NCBI RefSeq assembly: GCF_000523515.1
Contig: NZ_AWRU01000006.1
Location: forward strand, 107,048 to 152,058
From: Pedobacter sp. V48
GTDB lineage: Bacteria > Bacteroidota > Bacteroidia > Sphingobacteriales > Sphingobacteriaceae
Direction: 5' to 3'
Length of the DNA stretch: 45,011 nt
A program made the position numbers and the translations under genes. This document shows positions 1-9,542 of the stretch, in pieces. The notes under the pieces are model-generated. The model had not been told where the DNA came from and did no database searches. It saw nothing but the letters and a program-made list of their open reading frames with translations. Numbering within the stretch: position 1 is the first letter of the stretch; the number at the start of each line of letters is the position of its first letter.

Positions 1-219
1 GCTAATTTTGAGGTGGGTACGCGTGCAATTGCTGATGCAGTTGTTGCAGCTACCAAAGAAAACGGCGCTTTCTCTTTAATTGGTGGTGGTGATTCTGCTG
101 CTGCAATTGCGAAGTTTAATTTAGAAGATGAAGTAAGTTATGTATCTACCGGTGGTGGAGCATTGCTTGAGTATATGGAAGGTAAAGAATTGCCAGGTGT
201 TAAGGCTATAAATGACTAG
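1..219 (+). CDS. pgk: Phosphoglycerate kinase, C-terminal end (5' truncated by window)
   Basis: The open frame starts at base 1 and gives the last 72 residues of a protein. Near the start are [12 protein letters not shown] and then GGGDSAAAI, followed by [19 protein letters not shown]. This is the characteristic C-terminal nucleotide-binding end of phosphoglycerate kinase, which makes ATP from 1,3-bisphosphoglycerate in glycolysis. The catalytic GGGD loop and the final STGGGA segment are intact. The N-terminal domain lies outside the window. A strong terminator follows within 25 bases, so pgk is probably not co-transcribed with the mraZ operon. Confidence 0.95.
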   Translation, partial: ANFEVGTRAIADAVVAATKENGAFSLIGGGDSAAAIAKFNLEDEVSYVSTGGGALLEYMEGKELPGVKAIND

Positions 220-240
220 TATACCTGACTAATTTTAAGG

Positions 241-277
241 ACAGGCGTTTCGTTTTTGCGAAACGCCTGTTTTGTTT
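241..277 (+). terminator. Rho-independent terminator after pgk
   Basis: A perfect 12-bp stem (ACAGGCGTTTCG at 241-252 pairing with 259-270) with a 6-base loop is followed by TTTTGTTT. It sits 21 bases after the pgk stop and separates pgk from the mraZ operon. Confidence 0.93.
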
Positions 278-292
278 ACCACTTCCTCCCAC
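277..292 (-). promoter_or_regulatory. Inverted pair of MraZ-box-like units
   Basis: Read on the minus strand this stretch carries TGGGA and TGGTA units exactly 10 bp apart (CCAC at 79-82 and 89-92 of this hundred on the plus strand). The spacing and sequence match the direct repeats at 363-390, but the orientation is opposite. It may be a second MraZ docking site, or it may be chance; binding is inferred only from similarity. Confidence 0.4.
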
Positions 293-330
293 CATGATTT
301 ATGGCCTTTTTAGGCTAAATATGGGGGAAA

Positions 331-390
331 GTGGTAGAGAAATAATATGTGGAAAACTTTTTGTGGTAGAATGTGGTAAAAAGTGGTAGA
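331..390 (+). promoter_or_regulatory. MraZ operator: tandem TGGTA repeats
   Basis: GTGGTAGA starts at 363, GTGGTAAA at 373 and GTGGTAGA at 383. This gives TGGTA-N5-TGGTA-N5-TGGTA with a strict 10-bp period. A further GTGGTAGA lies at 331 and a weaker GTGGAAAA at 349. E. coli MraZ binds three TGGGN units separated by 5 bases upstream of its own gene, so this array is almost certainly the autoregulatory MraZ site. The mraZ start is 42 bases after the last repeat. A possible -7 box, TATTTTTA at 397-404, lies between the array and the gene, but I see no convincing -33 element. Confidence 0.8.
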
Positions 391-431
391 AGTACCTATT
401 TTTACACTACATAAAAAGTGCACATATTATA

Positions 432-905
432 ATGGTTCAGTTATTAGGAGAATTTGATTGTAAATTAGACGCGAAAGGCCGCTTGATGGTCCCTTCGAGC
501 CTGAAAAAACAATTGCCTAATGTTGAGCAAGAGGGACTTGTGGTTAACAGGGGTTTTGAGAAGCACCTGGTGATCTACCCTAAAAAAGTATGGGAAAAGA
601 TAGTGGAGGACTTGAGTAAGCTGAATCCGTACGAACAAAAAAACAGAGAATTTATAAGATTATTTACCCGCGGTGCTACAGAATTGACGCTGGATGCAAC
701 CGGCAGGGTTAATTTGCCTAACTCATTACTGGAATCGGTAGGTATTGAAATTAATACAGAACTGGTGCTGGCTTGTCAGTTTGATAAGATTGAGGTTTGG
801 TCGAAAAAATCATACGAAGCATTATTTGATAAAGATCCTGCTGACTTTGCGCTGCTTGCTGCTGAAGTGATGGGGGATAAGAACAGGAGGGAAGATGGAA
901 AATAA
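432..905 (+). CDS. mraZ: Transcriptional regulator MraZ
   Basis: This 157-residue protein has the usual MraZ length and two SpoVT/AbrB-like halves. The first runs from about residue 5 (GEFDCKLDAKGRLMVPSSL), and the second from about residue 77 (GATELTLDATGRVNLPNSL). Each half carries the conserved D-x-K/T-GR-x-x-x-P signature. MraZ binds DNA as a ring-shaped oligomer and controls the dcw operon. Here its expected operator lies directly upstream. The start has no clear Shine-Dalgarno site, which is normal in Bacteroidetes. Its last 11 bases overlap rsmH, so the two genes are translationally linked. Confidence 0.95.
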   Translation: MVQLLGEFDCKLDAKGRLMVPSSLKKQLPNVEQEGLVVNRGFEKHLVIYPKKVWEKIVEDLSKLNPYEQKNREFIRLFTRGATELTLDATGRVNLPNSLLESVGIEINTELVLACQFDKIEVWSKKSYEALFDKDPADFALLAAEVMGDKNRREDGK

Positions 906-1800
906 TTACCATGTTCCGGTATTGTTGCAGGAATGTATTGATGGTTTGAATATTAAACCTGATGGTGTTTATGTTGACGTGACATTTGGCGGTGGCGGAC
1001 ACTCCAGGGAGATCCTTAAACATTTGGGTAAAGACGGTGTGCTGATTGCTTTTGATCAGGATCCGGATGCGCAAAGAAATAAGATAGATGATCCTCGCTT
1101 TCATTTCATTGATCAGAATTTTGCATTCCTTAAAAATAACCTTCGCTTATTGGGCTTTAAAGCTGTTGATGGCATTTTGGCTGATCTTGGTGTTTCTTCT
1201 CATCAGTTTAATGAACCGGATAGAGGGTTCTCAACCAGGTTTGAGTCTACATTAGATATGCGGATGGATAAACAGGGTAAGCTTACTGCTGCGGAGGTAT
1301 TGAATACTTATACTGAAGAAAAGCTGCACCGGATATTCGGGATTTATGGCGAGGTAAAAAATGCGAAGTCGCTGGCTAAGGCTGTAGTGACTGGTCGTAT
1401 AGAACGCCCGATAGAAACACTGGCCGATTTTAAAAAGGCAGTTGCGGCACATATTCCAAAGGGAAAAGAAAATAAATATATGGCGCAGGTTTTTCAGGCC
1501 CTGCGCATCGAGGTGAATGCCGAGATAGAAGTGTTGGAGAATTTTCTGGCACAGACTGCTGATGTGCTAAAGAGTGGTGGACGTCTGGTGGTGATGTCTT
1601 ACCATTCTTTGGAAGACAGGCCAGTAAAGAATTATCTGGCCAAAGGAAAGTTTAAAGGTGAGGTGGATAAAGACTTTTTTGGTAACGAACAAAAGCCTTT
1701 TAAAGTAATAACAAGGAAAGCTGTAATGGCTGATCAAGCTGAGCTGGAACGCAATAGCAGATCCAGAAGTGCGAAATTAAGGATTGGAGAGAAGTTATGA
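895..1800 (+). CDS. rsmH: 16S rRNA (cytosine1402-N4)-methyltransferase RsmH
   Basis: This is a 301-residue SAM-dependent methyltransferase of the MraW/RsmH family. The SAM motif VDVTFGGGGHSREIL is at residues 27-41, followed by AFDQDPDA. The C-terminal part has MSYHSLEDRPVKNY and the basic SRSRSAKLR ending typical of the family. It methylates C1402 in the decoding centre of 16S rRNA. The length is standard. The ATG lies inside the end of mraZ, and the TGA is shared with the ftsL-like ATG (ATGA). Confidence 0.96.
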   Translation: MENNYHVPVLLQECIDGLNIKPDGVYVDVTFGGGGHSREILKHLGKDGVLIAFDQDPDAQRNKIDDPRFHFIDQNFAFLKNNLRLLGFKAVDGILADLGVSSHQFNEPDRGFSTRFESTLDMRMDKQGKLTAAEVLNTYTEEKLHRIFGIYGEVKNAKSLAKAVVTGRIERPIETLADFKKAVAAHIPKGKENKYMAQVFQALRIEVNAEIEVLENFLAQTADVLKSGGRLVVMSYHSLEDRPVKNYLAKGKFKGEVDKDFFGNEQKPFKVITRKAVMADQAELERNSRSRSAKLRIGEKL

Positions 1801-2207
1801 ATAACAGGTTTAGAGAACATATAGACGAAGAGCCTGAAGAAGAAGAGGAATTAGATATCAGGATTAAGAAGAAAGAGCCTGTATCTGAAAATCAGTTCTT
1901 TAAAAAGTTATTTACTGAGGGGGTAGTGAGTAAGGAAGCTGCAACAGAGATGTTGCCGTTTTTGATATTTCTGTCGGTTTTGGGAATGCTGTATATCGCG
2001 AATAGCCATATGGCCATTAAAAACATCAGAAATATTGATCAGTTAAGTAAGGAAGTAAAAGAAATGAGCTGGGAATACAAATCGCTTAAGGCTGATTTGA
2101 TGTTCAAAAGTAAACTAACAGAGGTTGCTAAAAAGGTGGATACACTGGGAATTAAAGAATTAACAGAGCCGCCTAAAAAAATTGTAATAAGCAGTAATGA
2201 ATATTAG
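1797..2207 (+). CDS. ftsL: FtsL-like division protein
   Basis: This is a small 136-residue bitopic protein. It has an acidic and basic cytoplasmic N-terminus of about 50 residues, one transmembrane segment at about 54-73 (PFLIFLSVLGMLYIANSHMA), and a periplasmic helical stretch likely to form a coiled coil. Sequence alone is weak evidence because FtsL is poorly conserved. The identification rests on size, topology and the invariant position between rsmH and ftsI. In the divisome FtsL would pair with FtsQ and activate FtsWI. Its start overlaps rsmH by 4 bases and its end overlaps ftsI by 11. Confidence 0.85.
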   Translation: MNNRFREHIDEEPEEEEELDIRIKKKEPVSENQFFKKLFTEGVVSKEAATEMLPFLIFLSVLGMLYIANSHMAIKNIRNIDQLSKEVKEMSWEYKSLKADLMFKSKLTEVAKKVDTLGIKELTEPPKKIVISSNEY

Positions 2208-4293
2208 AGCTAACATATTATTACGTGTTTATCTGTCTTTCGGACTGATTGTACTGTTTGCCGTGGCAGTACTGATCAGACTATGCGATGTACAGTTTGT
2301 GGAGGGACATAAATGGCGTGCCATGGCCGATAGTCTCTCTACAAAGTATATCAATGTGGAAGCAGCGCGTGGAAATATCTACTCAAACGATGGAAGCTTG
2401 CTTGCAACTTCTATTCCTGAGTATGAGCTCCGTATGGATATGTTTGCTGGTGGTATTGCTGATAGTGAAGTGTTTGATAGTAAGGTGGATTCGCTTGCAC
2501 AAAAGTTATCTCAGTTCTTTAAAGATAAAACGCCTAAAGAATACTCGAGGTATTTACGCTCGGCCAGGCGTGATAGTGCCCGATATTTATTGATCAAGCG
2601 CAAAGTTGGGTATCAGGAATTGAAAACGATCAGAACGTTTCCTTTATATAATGTAGGGAAGTATACCGGTGGTTTAATTGCTGTTCAGCAAAATAAAAGA
2701 ATTAAGCCGTTTAAATACCTGGCCGCAAGGACTATTGGGTATAAAAATGAAAATGTAAGCAATGGGGTTGGTTTAGAAGGTGCTTATGGTGAATACATTA
2801 ATGGCGAAAGCGGAAAAAGACTTGTTCAGAGAATATCTGGTGGTGTTTGGATGCCTGTTAATGATGAAGCTGAGGTGGCACCTAAAGAGGGCGCTGATAT
2901 TATTTCGACTATTGACATTAACATGCAGGATCTGGCGCAAAGCGCGTTGGAAAAACAGTTGAAAATAAGCGATGCGGATCACGGAACGGTGATATTGATG
3001 GAGGTGACTACCGGCGAGGTAAGGGCGGTTGCCAATTACACAAGGGTTAAAGAAGGTGTTTACGAAGAGAAGTTTAACTATGCCATTGGTGGCAGTCAGG
3101 ATCCTGGATCGACCTTTAAACTGGCTTCGTACATGGCGCTGCTGGAAGATAATAAAGTAGATACCAATACCATGGTAGCTACAGGAGATGGGTATTACAG
3201 AATTCCGGGACATACCATTAAAGATTCACATGGTGGTATTGGAACGGTTACGGTAATGAAGGCCTTTGAGCAATCGGCAAATACAGCTGTGGCTAAACTG
3301 GTTAATGCGGCTTATCAGGATAATCCATCGCAGTTTACAGATCACCTGTATGATATTCATATGAATGAAAGACTTGGATTGCAGATACCGGGAGAAACTA
3401 AACCTGTAATAAAAAATCCTTCGTTTAAAAGCTGGAATAAAAACATGACCCTGCCTCAAATGGCTTATGGTTATGAAATGCAGATTACGCCTTTGCAAAT
3501 GCTGACCTTTTATAATGCCATTGCTAATGATGGCAAGTATATCGCGCCAATTTTTGTTAAGGAGATTCGCAGACTGGGAAATCCGGTTGAGCAGTTTAGC
3601 GCAAGGGTGATCTCGGAAAGGGTTTGCTCTGAAAAAACGGTTAAAAAATTACAGGCAATGCTAGAATCGGTAGTCACTAAAGGTACCGGTAAGCTGATGG
3701 GATCGCCATTGTACAGGGTAGCCGGTAAAACCGGTACTGCTCAGGTGGCTGATGGTAATAAAGGTTATAAAGCCAAGAAGAGCTATCAGGCTTCTTTTTG
3801 CGGTTATTTCCCTGCTGATAAACCTAAATACTCTATTATGGTGGCCATTAACGGTCCTAAAAATGGATACTATGGTGCGGCAGTTGCAGGGCCGGTATTT
3901 AAGGAAATTGCCGATCGCATTTATGCCAGCGATATGGAGATGTACAACGACATTCCAAATCACCTGGTAGGTAATACCAAAGCTCCGGAAGCAAAAGTTG
4001 GTGAGAGCAAAGCGGTTAAAAAGATTTACAAAGCCCTGGGTATTAAGGCGCTTTATGCAGATAAATCTGTAAGTGGTATTGATACCAATAACGGTGTTCC
4101 TTACGAAGAGCATGCTGCCATAAAAGGGGTAATGCCTGATGTAAAAGGGATGGGTTTAAAGGATGCTTTATACCTGTTGGGTAATGCGGGTTTAAAAACA
4201 AGGGTAAAAGGCGGTGGTAAGGTTGTAGCGCAATCTATACCTGCCGGAAATAGAATTGGAAGAGGATTATTAGTTCAACTTGAATTACAATAG
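2197..4293 (+). CDS. ftsI: Division-specific transpeptidase (PBP3/FtsI) with C-terminal PASTA domain
   Basis: This 698-residue class B penicillin-binding protein has an N-terminal membrane anchor at about residues 10-29 and a dimerisation domain starting near EAARGNIYSNDG. The transpeptidase motifs are STFK with catalytic Ser305, SAN at 360-362 and KTG at 511-513. After about residue 640 there is one PASTA-like repeat (GVMPDVKGMGLKDALYLLG). E. coli FtsI is 588 residues and has no PASTA domain, so the extra length lies in this tail. It cross-links septal peptidoglycan in the periplasm together with FtsW. It overlaps the ftsL-like gene by 11 bases and is followed after one base by murE. Confidence 0.96.
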   Translation: MNIRANILLRVYLSFGLIVLFAVAVLIRLCDVQFVEGHKWRAMADSLSTKYINVEAARGNIYSNDGSLLATSIPEYELRMDMFAGGIADSEVFDSKVDSLAQKLSQFFKDKTPKEYSRYLRSARRDSARYLLIKRKVGYQELKTIRTFPLYNVGKYTGGLIAVQQNKRIKPFKYLAARTIGYKNENVSNGVGLEGAYGEYINGESGKRLVQRISGGVWMPVNDEAEVAPKEGADIISTIDINMQDLAQSALEKQLKISDADHGTVILMEVTTGEVRAVANYTRVKEGVYEEKFNYAIGGSQDPGSTFKLASYMALLEDNKVDTNTMVATGDGYYRIPGHTIKDSHGGIGTVTVMKAFEQSANTAVAKLVNAAYQDNPSQFTDHLYDIHMNERLGLQIPGETKPVIKNPSFKSWNKNMTLPQMAYGYEMQITPLQMLTFYNAIANDGKYIAPIFVKEIRRLGNPVEQFSARVISERVCSEKTVKKLQAMLESVVTKGTGKLMGSPLYRVAGKTGTAQVADGNKGYKAKKSYQASFCGYFPADKPKYSIMVAINGPKNGYYGAAVAGPVFKEIADRIYASDMEMYNDIPNHLVGNTKAPEAKVGESKAVKKIYKALGIKALYADKSVSGIDTNNGVPYEEHAAIKGVMPDVKGMGLKDALYLLGNAGLKTRVKGGGKVVAQSIPAGNRIGRGLLVQLELQ

Positions 4294-4294
4294 G

Positions 4295-5752
4295 ATGCAG
4301 TTGCAGGAAGTTTTATATGGGGTAGCAATAACAAACCTGGTTGGATCAACCAACAGGGAGGTTAGCGCTTTGGTGTTTGATTCACGTCAGGTTGTTAAGG
4401 ATGTTGTGTTTTTTGCTGTTAAGGGTACTTTGTCCGACGGCCATGCTTTTATCCCGGCTACTATTGACGCAGGTGCAAGTGTTATCGTTTGTGAGACGAT
4501 ACCTGAGGTTAAAAATGAGCTGGTAACCTATGTGGAGGTTGAAAACAGTGCTGCTGCACTGGGTATTATGGCTGCTAATTTTTACGGAAATCCTTCTTCT
4601 AAACTGCAGTTAATTGGTATTACCGGTACTAATGGTAAAACTACTATTGCTACGTTGTTATTTAAATTATTCAGGGAGCTTGGTTATAAGGTTGGTTTGA
4701 TCTCGACAGTAGAGAACCATATTAATGATGAGGTGATCCCTGCTACACATACTACGCCAAACCCGCTGGCTTTAAACAGTCTCTTACAGGATATGGTAGC
4801 GGCTGATTGCAGCTATTGCTTTATGGAAGTCAGCTCGCACGCGGTGGTTCAGCATAGAATTGAGGGCCTAAGCTTTTCGGGCGGGGTGTTTTCTAACATT
4901 ACCCACGACCATTTGGATTTTCACTTAACCTTTGACAACTATATTAAAGCTAAAAAGGCATTTTTTGATGTGCTGCCAAAATCGGCTTTTGCATTAACTA
5001 ATCTTGATGACAAAAACGGAATGGTGATGCTTCAGAACACTAAAGCATCGAAAAAGACCTATGCGCTTAAACAGCTTGCTGATTTTAAAGCAAAGGTGAT
5101 TGAGAATAGCTTTAGCGGTTTGCATTTGGATATTGACGGGGCTGATGTGTTCTTTAAACTGGTGGGTTCTTTTAATGCTTATAATTTGCTTGCGGTATAT
5201 GGCACGGCGATGTTATTAGAGCAGGATCAGCTTTCTGTACTGACTGTATTGAGCAGGCTGACTGGGGCTGAAGGCAGGTTTGAGTACATCACTTCTACCC
5301 GGAACATAATTGGAATAATAGATTATGCACATACTCCAGATGCAGTACAAAATGTATTGAGCACCATACAGGACATAAGAAAAGGTACCGAACAGGTAAT
5401 TACGATAATTGGCTGTGGGGGCGATAGGGACAAAACTAAACGACCTATTATGGCGCAGGTAGCCTGTGATTGGAGTGATAAGGTGATTTTAACTTCGGAT
5501 AATCCGAGAACGGAAAACCCGCAAACGATAGTGGAGGATATGGAAAAAGGTGTTTCGCCAACAAATAAAAGAAAAACACTAAGCATAGTGGACAGGAAAG
5601 AGGCAATTAAAACGGCCTGTCATTTGGCCAAACCTGGTGATATTATTTTACTGGCAGGTAAGGGGCATGAGAAGTATCAGGAAATAAATGGTGTTAGACA
5701 TCATTTTGATGATAAAGAGGTATTGATGGAACAATTTAACTTGATGAGCTAA
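4295..5752 (+). CDS. murE: UDP-MurNAc-L-Ala-D-Glu--meso-diaminopimelate ligase MurE
   Basis: This cytoplasmic Mur ligase has the ATP-binding loop GTNGKTT at residues 111-117 and the DNPR motif at 402-405. DNPR is the signature of enzymes that add meso-diaminopimelate rather than lysine, so the peptidoglycan is probably the DAP type. The chosen ATG is one base after the ftsI stop and gives 485 residues. A TTG 15 bases upstream, inside ftsI, is possible but less likely. The stop overlaps mraY as TAATG. dapA, also in this window, belongs to the pathway that makes its substrate. Confidence 0.96.
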   Translation: MQLQEVLYGVAITNLVGSTNREVSALVFDSRQVVKDVVFFAVKGTLSDGHAFIPATIDAGASVIVCETIPEVKNELVTYVEVENSAAALGIMAANFYGNPSSKLQLIGITGTNGKTTIATLLFKLFRELGYKVGLISTVENHINDEVIPATHTTPNPLALNSLLQDMVAADCSYCFMEVSSHAVVQHRIEGLSFSGGVFSNITHDHLDFHLTFDNYIKAKKAFFDVLPKSAFALTNLDDKNGMVMLQNTKASKKTYALKQLADFKAKVIENSFSGLHLDIDGADVFFKLVGSFNAYNLLAVYGTAMLLEQDQLSVLTVLSRLTGAEGRFEYITSTRNIIGIIDYAHTPDAVQNVLSTIQDIRKGTEQVITIIGCGGDRDKTKRPIMAQVACDWSDKVILTSDNPRTENPQTIVEDMEKGVSPTNKRKTLSIVDRKEAIKTACHLAKPGDIILLAGKGHEKYQEINGVRHHFDDKEVLMEQFNLMS

Positions 5753-7023
5753 TGTTGTATTATTTATTCGAGTATCTGAATCAGAATTATGAATTTCCAG
5801 GATTGAGGTTGTTTCAATACATCACCTTCCGTACCTCTTTGGCTGTAATTATCTCATTGATCATTACTACTGTTTACGGTAGAAGATTGATTAATTACCT
5901 GCACAAAATGCAGGTGGGTGAAACAGTTAGGAACCTTGGCCTGGAAGGACAAATGCAAAAACAGGGTACACCTACTATGGGGGGTATTATCATTTTGCTG
6001 GGCATATTGGTGCCTACGTTGTTGTTTGCCAATCTTACCAATATTTATGTGATCCTGATGATTGTAACCACTATTTGGATGGGGGTTATAGGTTTTGTTG
6101 ACGATTATATTAAGGTTTTTAGAAAAAATAAAGAAGGACTAGCAGGTCGTTTTAAGGTTGTTGGACAATTTGGACTGGCACTTATTGTTGGTTGGACAAT
6201 GTACTTTAACCCGAATATTGTGGTAAGGCAGACTGTTGATGAGACCGCAAATACCAAAGTGACAACCGGTATCGGTGCAAAGACTACTGCACCAATGGTT
6301 TTGAGACAAAAGGGAGAGAGTTTTTATTATACTCAGGATGTTAAGTCGACACTTACGAATGTTCCTTTCTACAAAAATAATGAGATGGATTATGCCAAGG
6401 TGCTTAAGTTTTTAGGCCCTGGTTATGAAAAATATGCTTTTGTAGTTTTTCTGTTATTTGTAATTGTAATTGTAATTGCGGTATCCAACGGTGCCAATAT
6501 TACCGACGGTATTGATGGGCTGGCCACGGGTACTTCGGCTATTATTGGTTTAACACTGGGGCTGTTGGCCTACGTGTCTGGTAACACCGTGATTGCGGAT
6601 TACCTGAACATTATGTATATCCCGAATTCGGGTGAGCTGATGATTTTTGCGGGTGCTTTTGTAGGGGCTTGTGTGGGCTTTTTATGGTACAACTCTTATC
6701 CTGCCCAGGTATTTATGGGTGATACAGGAAGTTTGGCCATTGGCGGTATCATTGCCGTTTTTGCCATCATGATTAGGAAAGAATTATTGATCCCGGTTTT
6801 ATGTGGGGTTTTTCTGATAGAAAATTTATCTGTAATTATTCAGGTAAGCTATTTTAAATATACCAGAAAGCGGTTTGGCGAGGGCAGAAGGGTTTTCCTG
6901 ATGTCGCCCTTACACCATCATTATCAAAAGAAAGGGTACCATGAGGCTAAAATCGTAACCCGGTTTTGGATCATTGGAATCTTATTGGCCATCATCACTT
7001 TAGTCACTTTAAAACTGCGGTAA
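5752..7023 (+). CDS. mraY: Phospho-N-acetylmuramoyl-pentapeptide transferase MraY
   Basis: This is a 423-residue polytopic membrane enzyme that makes lipid I from UDP-MurNAc-pentapeptide and undecaprenyl phosphate. Family motifs are present: TPTMGGI near residue 74, FVDDYIKV near 121, [15 protein letters not shown] near 245, and [11 protein letters not shown] near the C-terminus. It is about 60 residues longer than E. coli MraY (360). The extra residues form a polar insertion at about 155-220, which is usual in Bacteroidetes. Start and stop overlap murE and murD as TAATG, indicating coupled translation. Confidence 0.96.
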   Translation: MLYYLFEYLNQNYEFPGLRLFQYITFRTSLAVIISLIITTVYGRRLINYLHKMQVGETVRNLGLEGQMQKQGTPTMGGIIILLGILVPTLLFANLTNIYVILMIVTTIWMGVIGFVDDYIKVFRKNKEGLAGRFKVVGQFGLALIVGWTMYFNPNIVVRQTVDETANTKVTTGIGAKTTAPMVLRQKGESFYYTQDVKSTLTNVPFYKNNEMDYAKVLKFLGPGYEKYAFVVFLLFVIVIVIAVSNGANITDGIDGLATGTSAIIGLTLGLLAYVSGNTVIADYLNIMYIPNSGELMIFAGAFVGACVGFLWYNSYPAQVFMGDTGSLAIGGIIAVFAIMIRKELLIPVLCGVFLIENLSVIIQVSYFKYTRKRFGEGRRVFLMSPLHHHYQKKGYHEAKIVTRFWIIGILLAIITLVTLKLR

Positions 7024-8366
7024 TGGAAAAGGATAGAATTGTAATTCTTGGTGCGGGAGAGAGTGGGGTTGGAGCGGCAATGCTGGCGCAGAAACAGGGT
7101 TTTGATGTTTTTGTGTCGGACTTTGGTGCTATCGCCACCCAGTATAAAGAGATTTTAGAGGAATTGCGTGTCCCTTTTGAAGAGAAACAACATACTGCTG
7201 AAAAGATATTGGATGCAGTTGAAGTGATAAAAAGTCCGGGAATACCTGATACCGCTCCGATTATTAAGGAGATTAAGAAAAAGGGGATTCCGGTGGTTTC
7301 GGAAATTGAGTTTGCAAAACGGTATACCAATGCAAAAACCATTTGTATTACCGGCTCAAATGGTAAAACAACCACTACCATGCTTACCTACCATACGCTG
7401 AGGAAAGCGGGGTTTAATGTAGGCCTTGGCGGTAATGTTGGACATAGCTTTGCGGCTTTGGTGGCAACGGCCGATTATGATTGGTATGTGCTGGAGCTTT
7501 CAAGCTTTATGCTCGATGACATGCATGAGTTTAAAGCCGATATAGCGGTATTATTGAACATTACACCTGATCACTTGGACAGGTACGATTATAAACTGGG
7601 TAATTATGCAGCATCAAAAATGCGCATCACCCAAAACCAGACAGCAGATGATGTTTTCATTTACTGCGCTGATGACCCTGAAACTTTAAAAGTTTTAAAA
7701 ACAACGAACGTGAGTTCAAAAATGTATCCTTTCTCTATTCGTAAAAAAATTGAGAGCGGAGCATACCTGGAAAGCAATAACATACACATAAATATACACC
7801 TAAACGACGAACTAACCATGTCTATTTCAGAGTTAGCCCTTCAGGGCAAGCATAATATTTACAACTCTATGGCTTCGGGCATAGTAGCCAAAGTATTAGA
7901 CATTCGAAATACTTCCATCCGCGAAAGTATGGGAGATTTTAAGAATATTGAACACAGGTTGGAGCATGTGGCAAAGATTTCGGGGGTGGATTACATCAAT
8001 GATTCTAAAGCCACTAATGTGAATTCGACCTGGTACGCTTTGGAGAGTGTTGGAACTGACGTGATTCTGATTATGGGAGGCGTTGATAAGGGTAATGATT
8101 ACAATATGCTTAAGGATATGGTGCACCAAAAGGTGAAAGCCATTGTATGTTTGGGGAAAGACAATAAACGTATTCATGAGGCTTTTGAAGATGATGTGGA
8201 GATTATAGTGAATACTTTTTCTGCTCATGAAGCGGTACAGGTAGCCTATCACCTTGCTAAAAAAGGAGATACGGTATTGCTTTCGCCAGCATGTGCAAGC
8301 TTTGATTTGTTTAAAAATTACGAAGACAGAGGCAATCAATTTAAGAGTGCCGTTAAAGAATTGTAG
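7023..8366 (+). CDS. murD: UDP-MurNAc-L-alanine--D-glutamate ligase MurD
   Basis: This 447-residue Mur ligase starts [19 protein letters not shown], an N-terminal UDP-binding fold. It then has the ATP loop GSNGKTTTT at about residues 116-124, the central NITPDHLDRYD, and YINDSKATNVNSTWYAL in the C-terminal domain. It adds D-glutamate to UDP-MurNAc-L-Ala. The ATG at 7023 is chosen because it forms a TAATG overlap with mraY and begins directly at the Rossmann motif. A longer frame open to 6966 would add 19 residues that do not resemble the family. Confidence 0.95.
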   Translation: MEKDRIVILGAGESGVGAAMLAQKQGFDVFVSDFGAIATQYKEILEELRVPFEEKQHTAEKILDAVEVIKSPGIPDTAPIIKEIKKKGIPVVSEIEFAKRYTNAKTICITGSNGKTTTTMLTYHTLRKAGFNVGLGGNVGHSFAALVATADYDWYVLELSSFMLDDMHEFKADIAVLLNITPDHLDRYDYKLGNYAASKMRITQNQTADDVFIYCADDPETLKVLKTTNVSSKMYPFSIRKKIESGAYLESNNIHINIHLNDELTMSISELALQGKHNIYNSMASGIVAKVLDIRNTSIRESMGDFKNIEHRLEHVAKISGVDYINDSKATNVNSTWYALESVGTDVILIMGGVDKGNDYNMLKDMVHQKVKAIVCLGKDNKRIHEAFEDDVEIIVNTFSAHEAVQVAYHLAKKGDTVLLSPACASFDLFKNYEDRGNQFKSAVKEL

Positions 8367-8369
8367 ACT

Positions 8370-9536
8370 ATGGTTGCAATAAATAAACTTCTGGACAAGA
8401 CAAAAGGGGATCGCTGGATTTGGCTGATCATCATTTTGTTGTCGCTTATTTCCATTTTGGTAGTATACAGCTCTACCAGTACTCTGGCATTTAAGCGTGG
8501 TGTAGGAGTGGAAAAATTATTGCTTACCAAACACGTGATATTTGTGCTGATAGGTATTGCTATGATTTATATAGCCCACCTTTTGGATTACAGGTACTAT
8601 GCCGGAATTTCTAAAGTATTGATGGTAATTACGATTCCGTTGCTGGTGTATACGCTGATCTTTGGCGCAAACGTAAATGATGCTTCCAGATGGGTTAAGA
8701 TACCGCTGATCGGTTTAACGTTTCAGACCTCGGATTTGGCCAAACTGGCTTTGATTACGTTTCTGGCCAGGATGCTGACCAGGAAACAAGAGAATATTAA
8801 GGACGTTAAGGAGGCATTTATACCGATTATGGGCTCTGTTTGCGTGGTGTTTGTGTTGATTGCATGGGCAAATATGTCGACCGCATTAATGCTTTTTGGT
8901 GTAAGTATTTTGCTGTTGATTATTGGCCGTATCAGTATTAAGCAGATCATGATGGTATGTGCCGGTGGTTTTGTACTGTTACTTTTTGTAGCCTTTTTAG
9001 GTCCACGTAGGGAAGTGTATAAATCGCGTATTGAAACTTATATGCATCCTGAGCGCCAGAACTCTGATAAGACATTTCAGTCTGACCATTCCAAAATTGC
9101 TTTGGCCTCTGGCGGGGTTTTTGGTAAAGGTCCGGGGAATAGCATTGAAAAGAACTTTTTGCCTCACCCGTATTCAGATTTTGTGTTTGCAATGATCATT
9201 GAAGAGTATGGAACTATAGGGGGGATAATTGTAATGTCGCTTTATCTGGTACTGCTTTATCGATGTATAAAGATTGTAACCAGGGCACCCAAAGCATTTG
9301 GGGCATTGCTGGCGGCAGGTTTAAGTTTTAGTTTAACCATACAAGCCTTTGCAAATATGGCTGTTGCTGTTGGTTTGGGCCCGGTTACCGGTGTGCCTTT
9401 ACCGCTGGTGAGTATGGGGGGAACCTCTTTGTTATTTACCAGTATTGCATTTGGAATAATATTGAGTGTGAGCAAGGATGTTGAAGAAAATAATAGTAAA
9501 AAAGTAATTGTAGGTGAAATACCTGCAATGGCATAA
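8370..9536 (+). CDS. ftsW: SEDS septal glycosyltransferase FtsW
   Basis: This 388-residue, very hydrophobic protein has roughly ten membrane segments. The N-terminal region has LVVYSSTSTLAF. The periplasmic segment near residue 250 has the SEDS pattern SDFVFAMIIEEYG, and the end carries PLPLVSMGGTSLL. FtsW polymerises lipid II at the septum together with FtsI. It starts three bases after the murD stop, and murG follows after a 6-base gap. A RodA assignment is ruled out mainly by its position in the dcw cluster. Confidence 0.94.
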   Translation: MVAINKLLDKTKGDRWIWLIIILLSLISILVVYSSTSTLAFKRGVGVEKLLLTKHVIFVLIGIAMIYIAHLLDYRYYAGISKVLMVITIPLLVYTLIFGANVNDASRWVKIPLIGLTFQTSDLAKLALITFLARMLTRKQENIKDVKEAFIPIMGSVCVVFVLIAWANMSTALMLFGVSILLLIIGRISIKQIMMVCAGGFVLLLFVAFLGPRREVYKSRIETYMHPERQNSDKTFQSDHSKIALASGGVFGKGPGNSIEKNFLPHPYSDFVFAMIIEEYGTIGGIIVMSLYLVLLYRCIKIVTRAPKAFGALLAAGLSFSLTIQAFANMAVAVGLGPVTGVPLPLVSMGGTSLLFTSIAFGIILSVSKDVEENNSKKVIVGEIPAMA

Positions 9537-9542
9537 AATAAG

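Noticed and set aside
6966..7022. Upstream start for murD inside mraY
   Set aside because: It adds 19 residues that are only the other frame of the mraY C-terminus; the TAATG start begins directly at the Rossmann motif.
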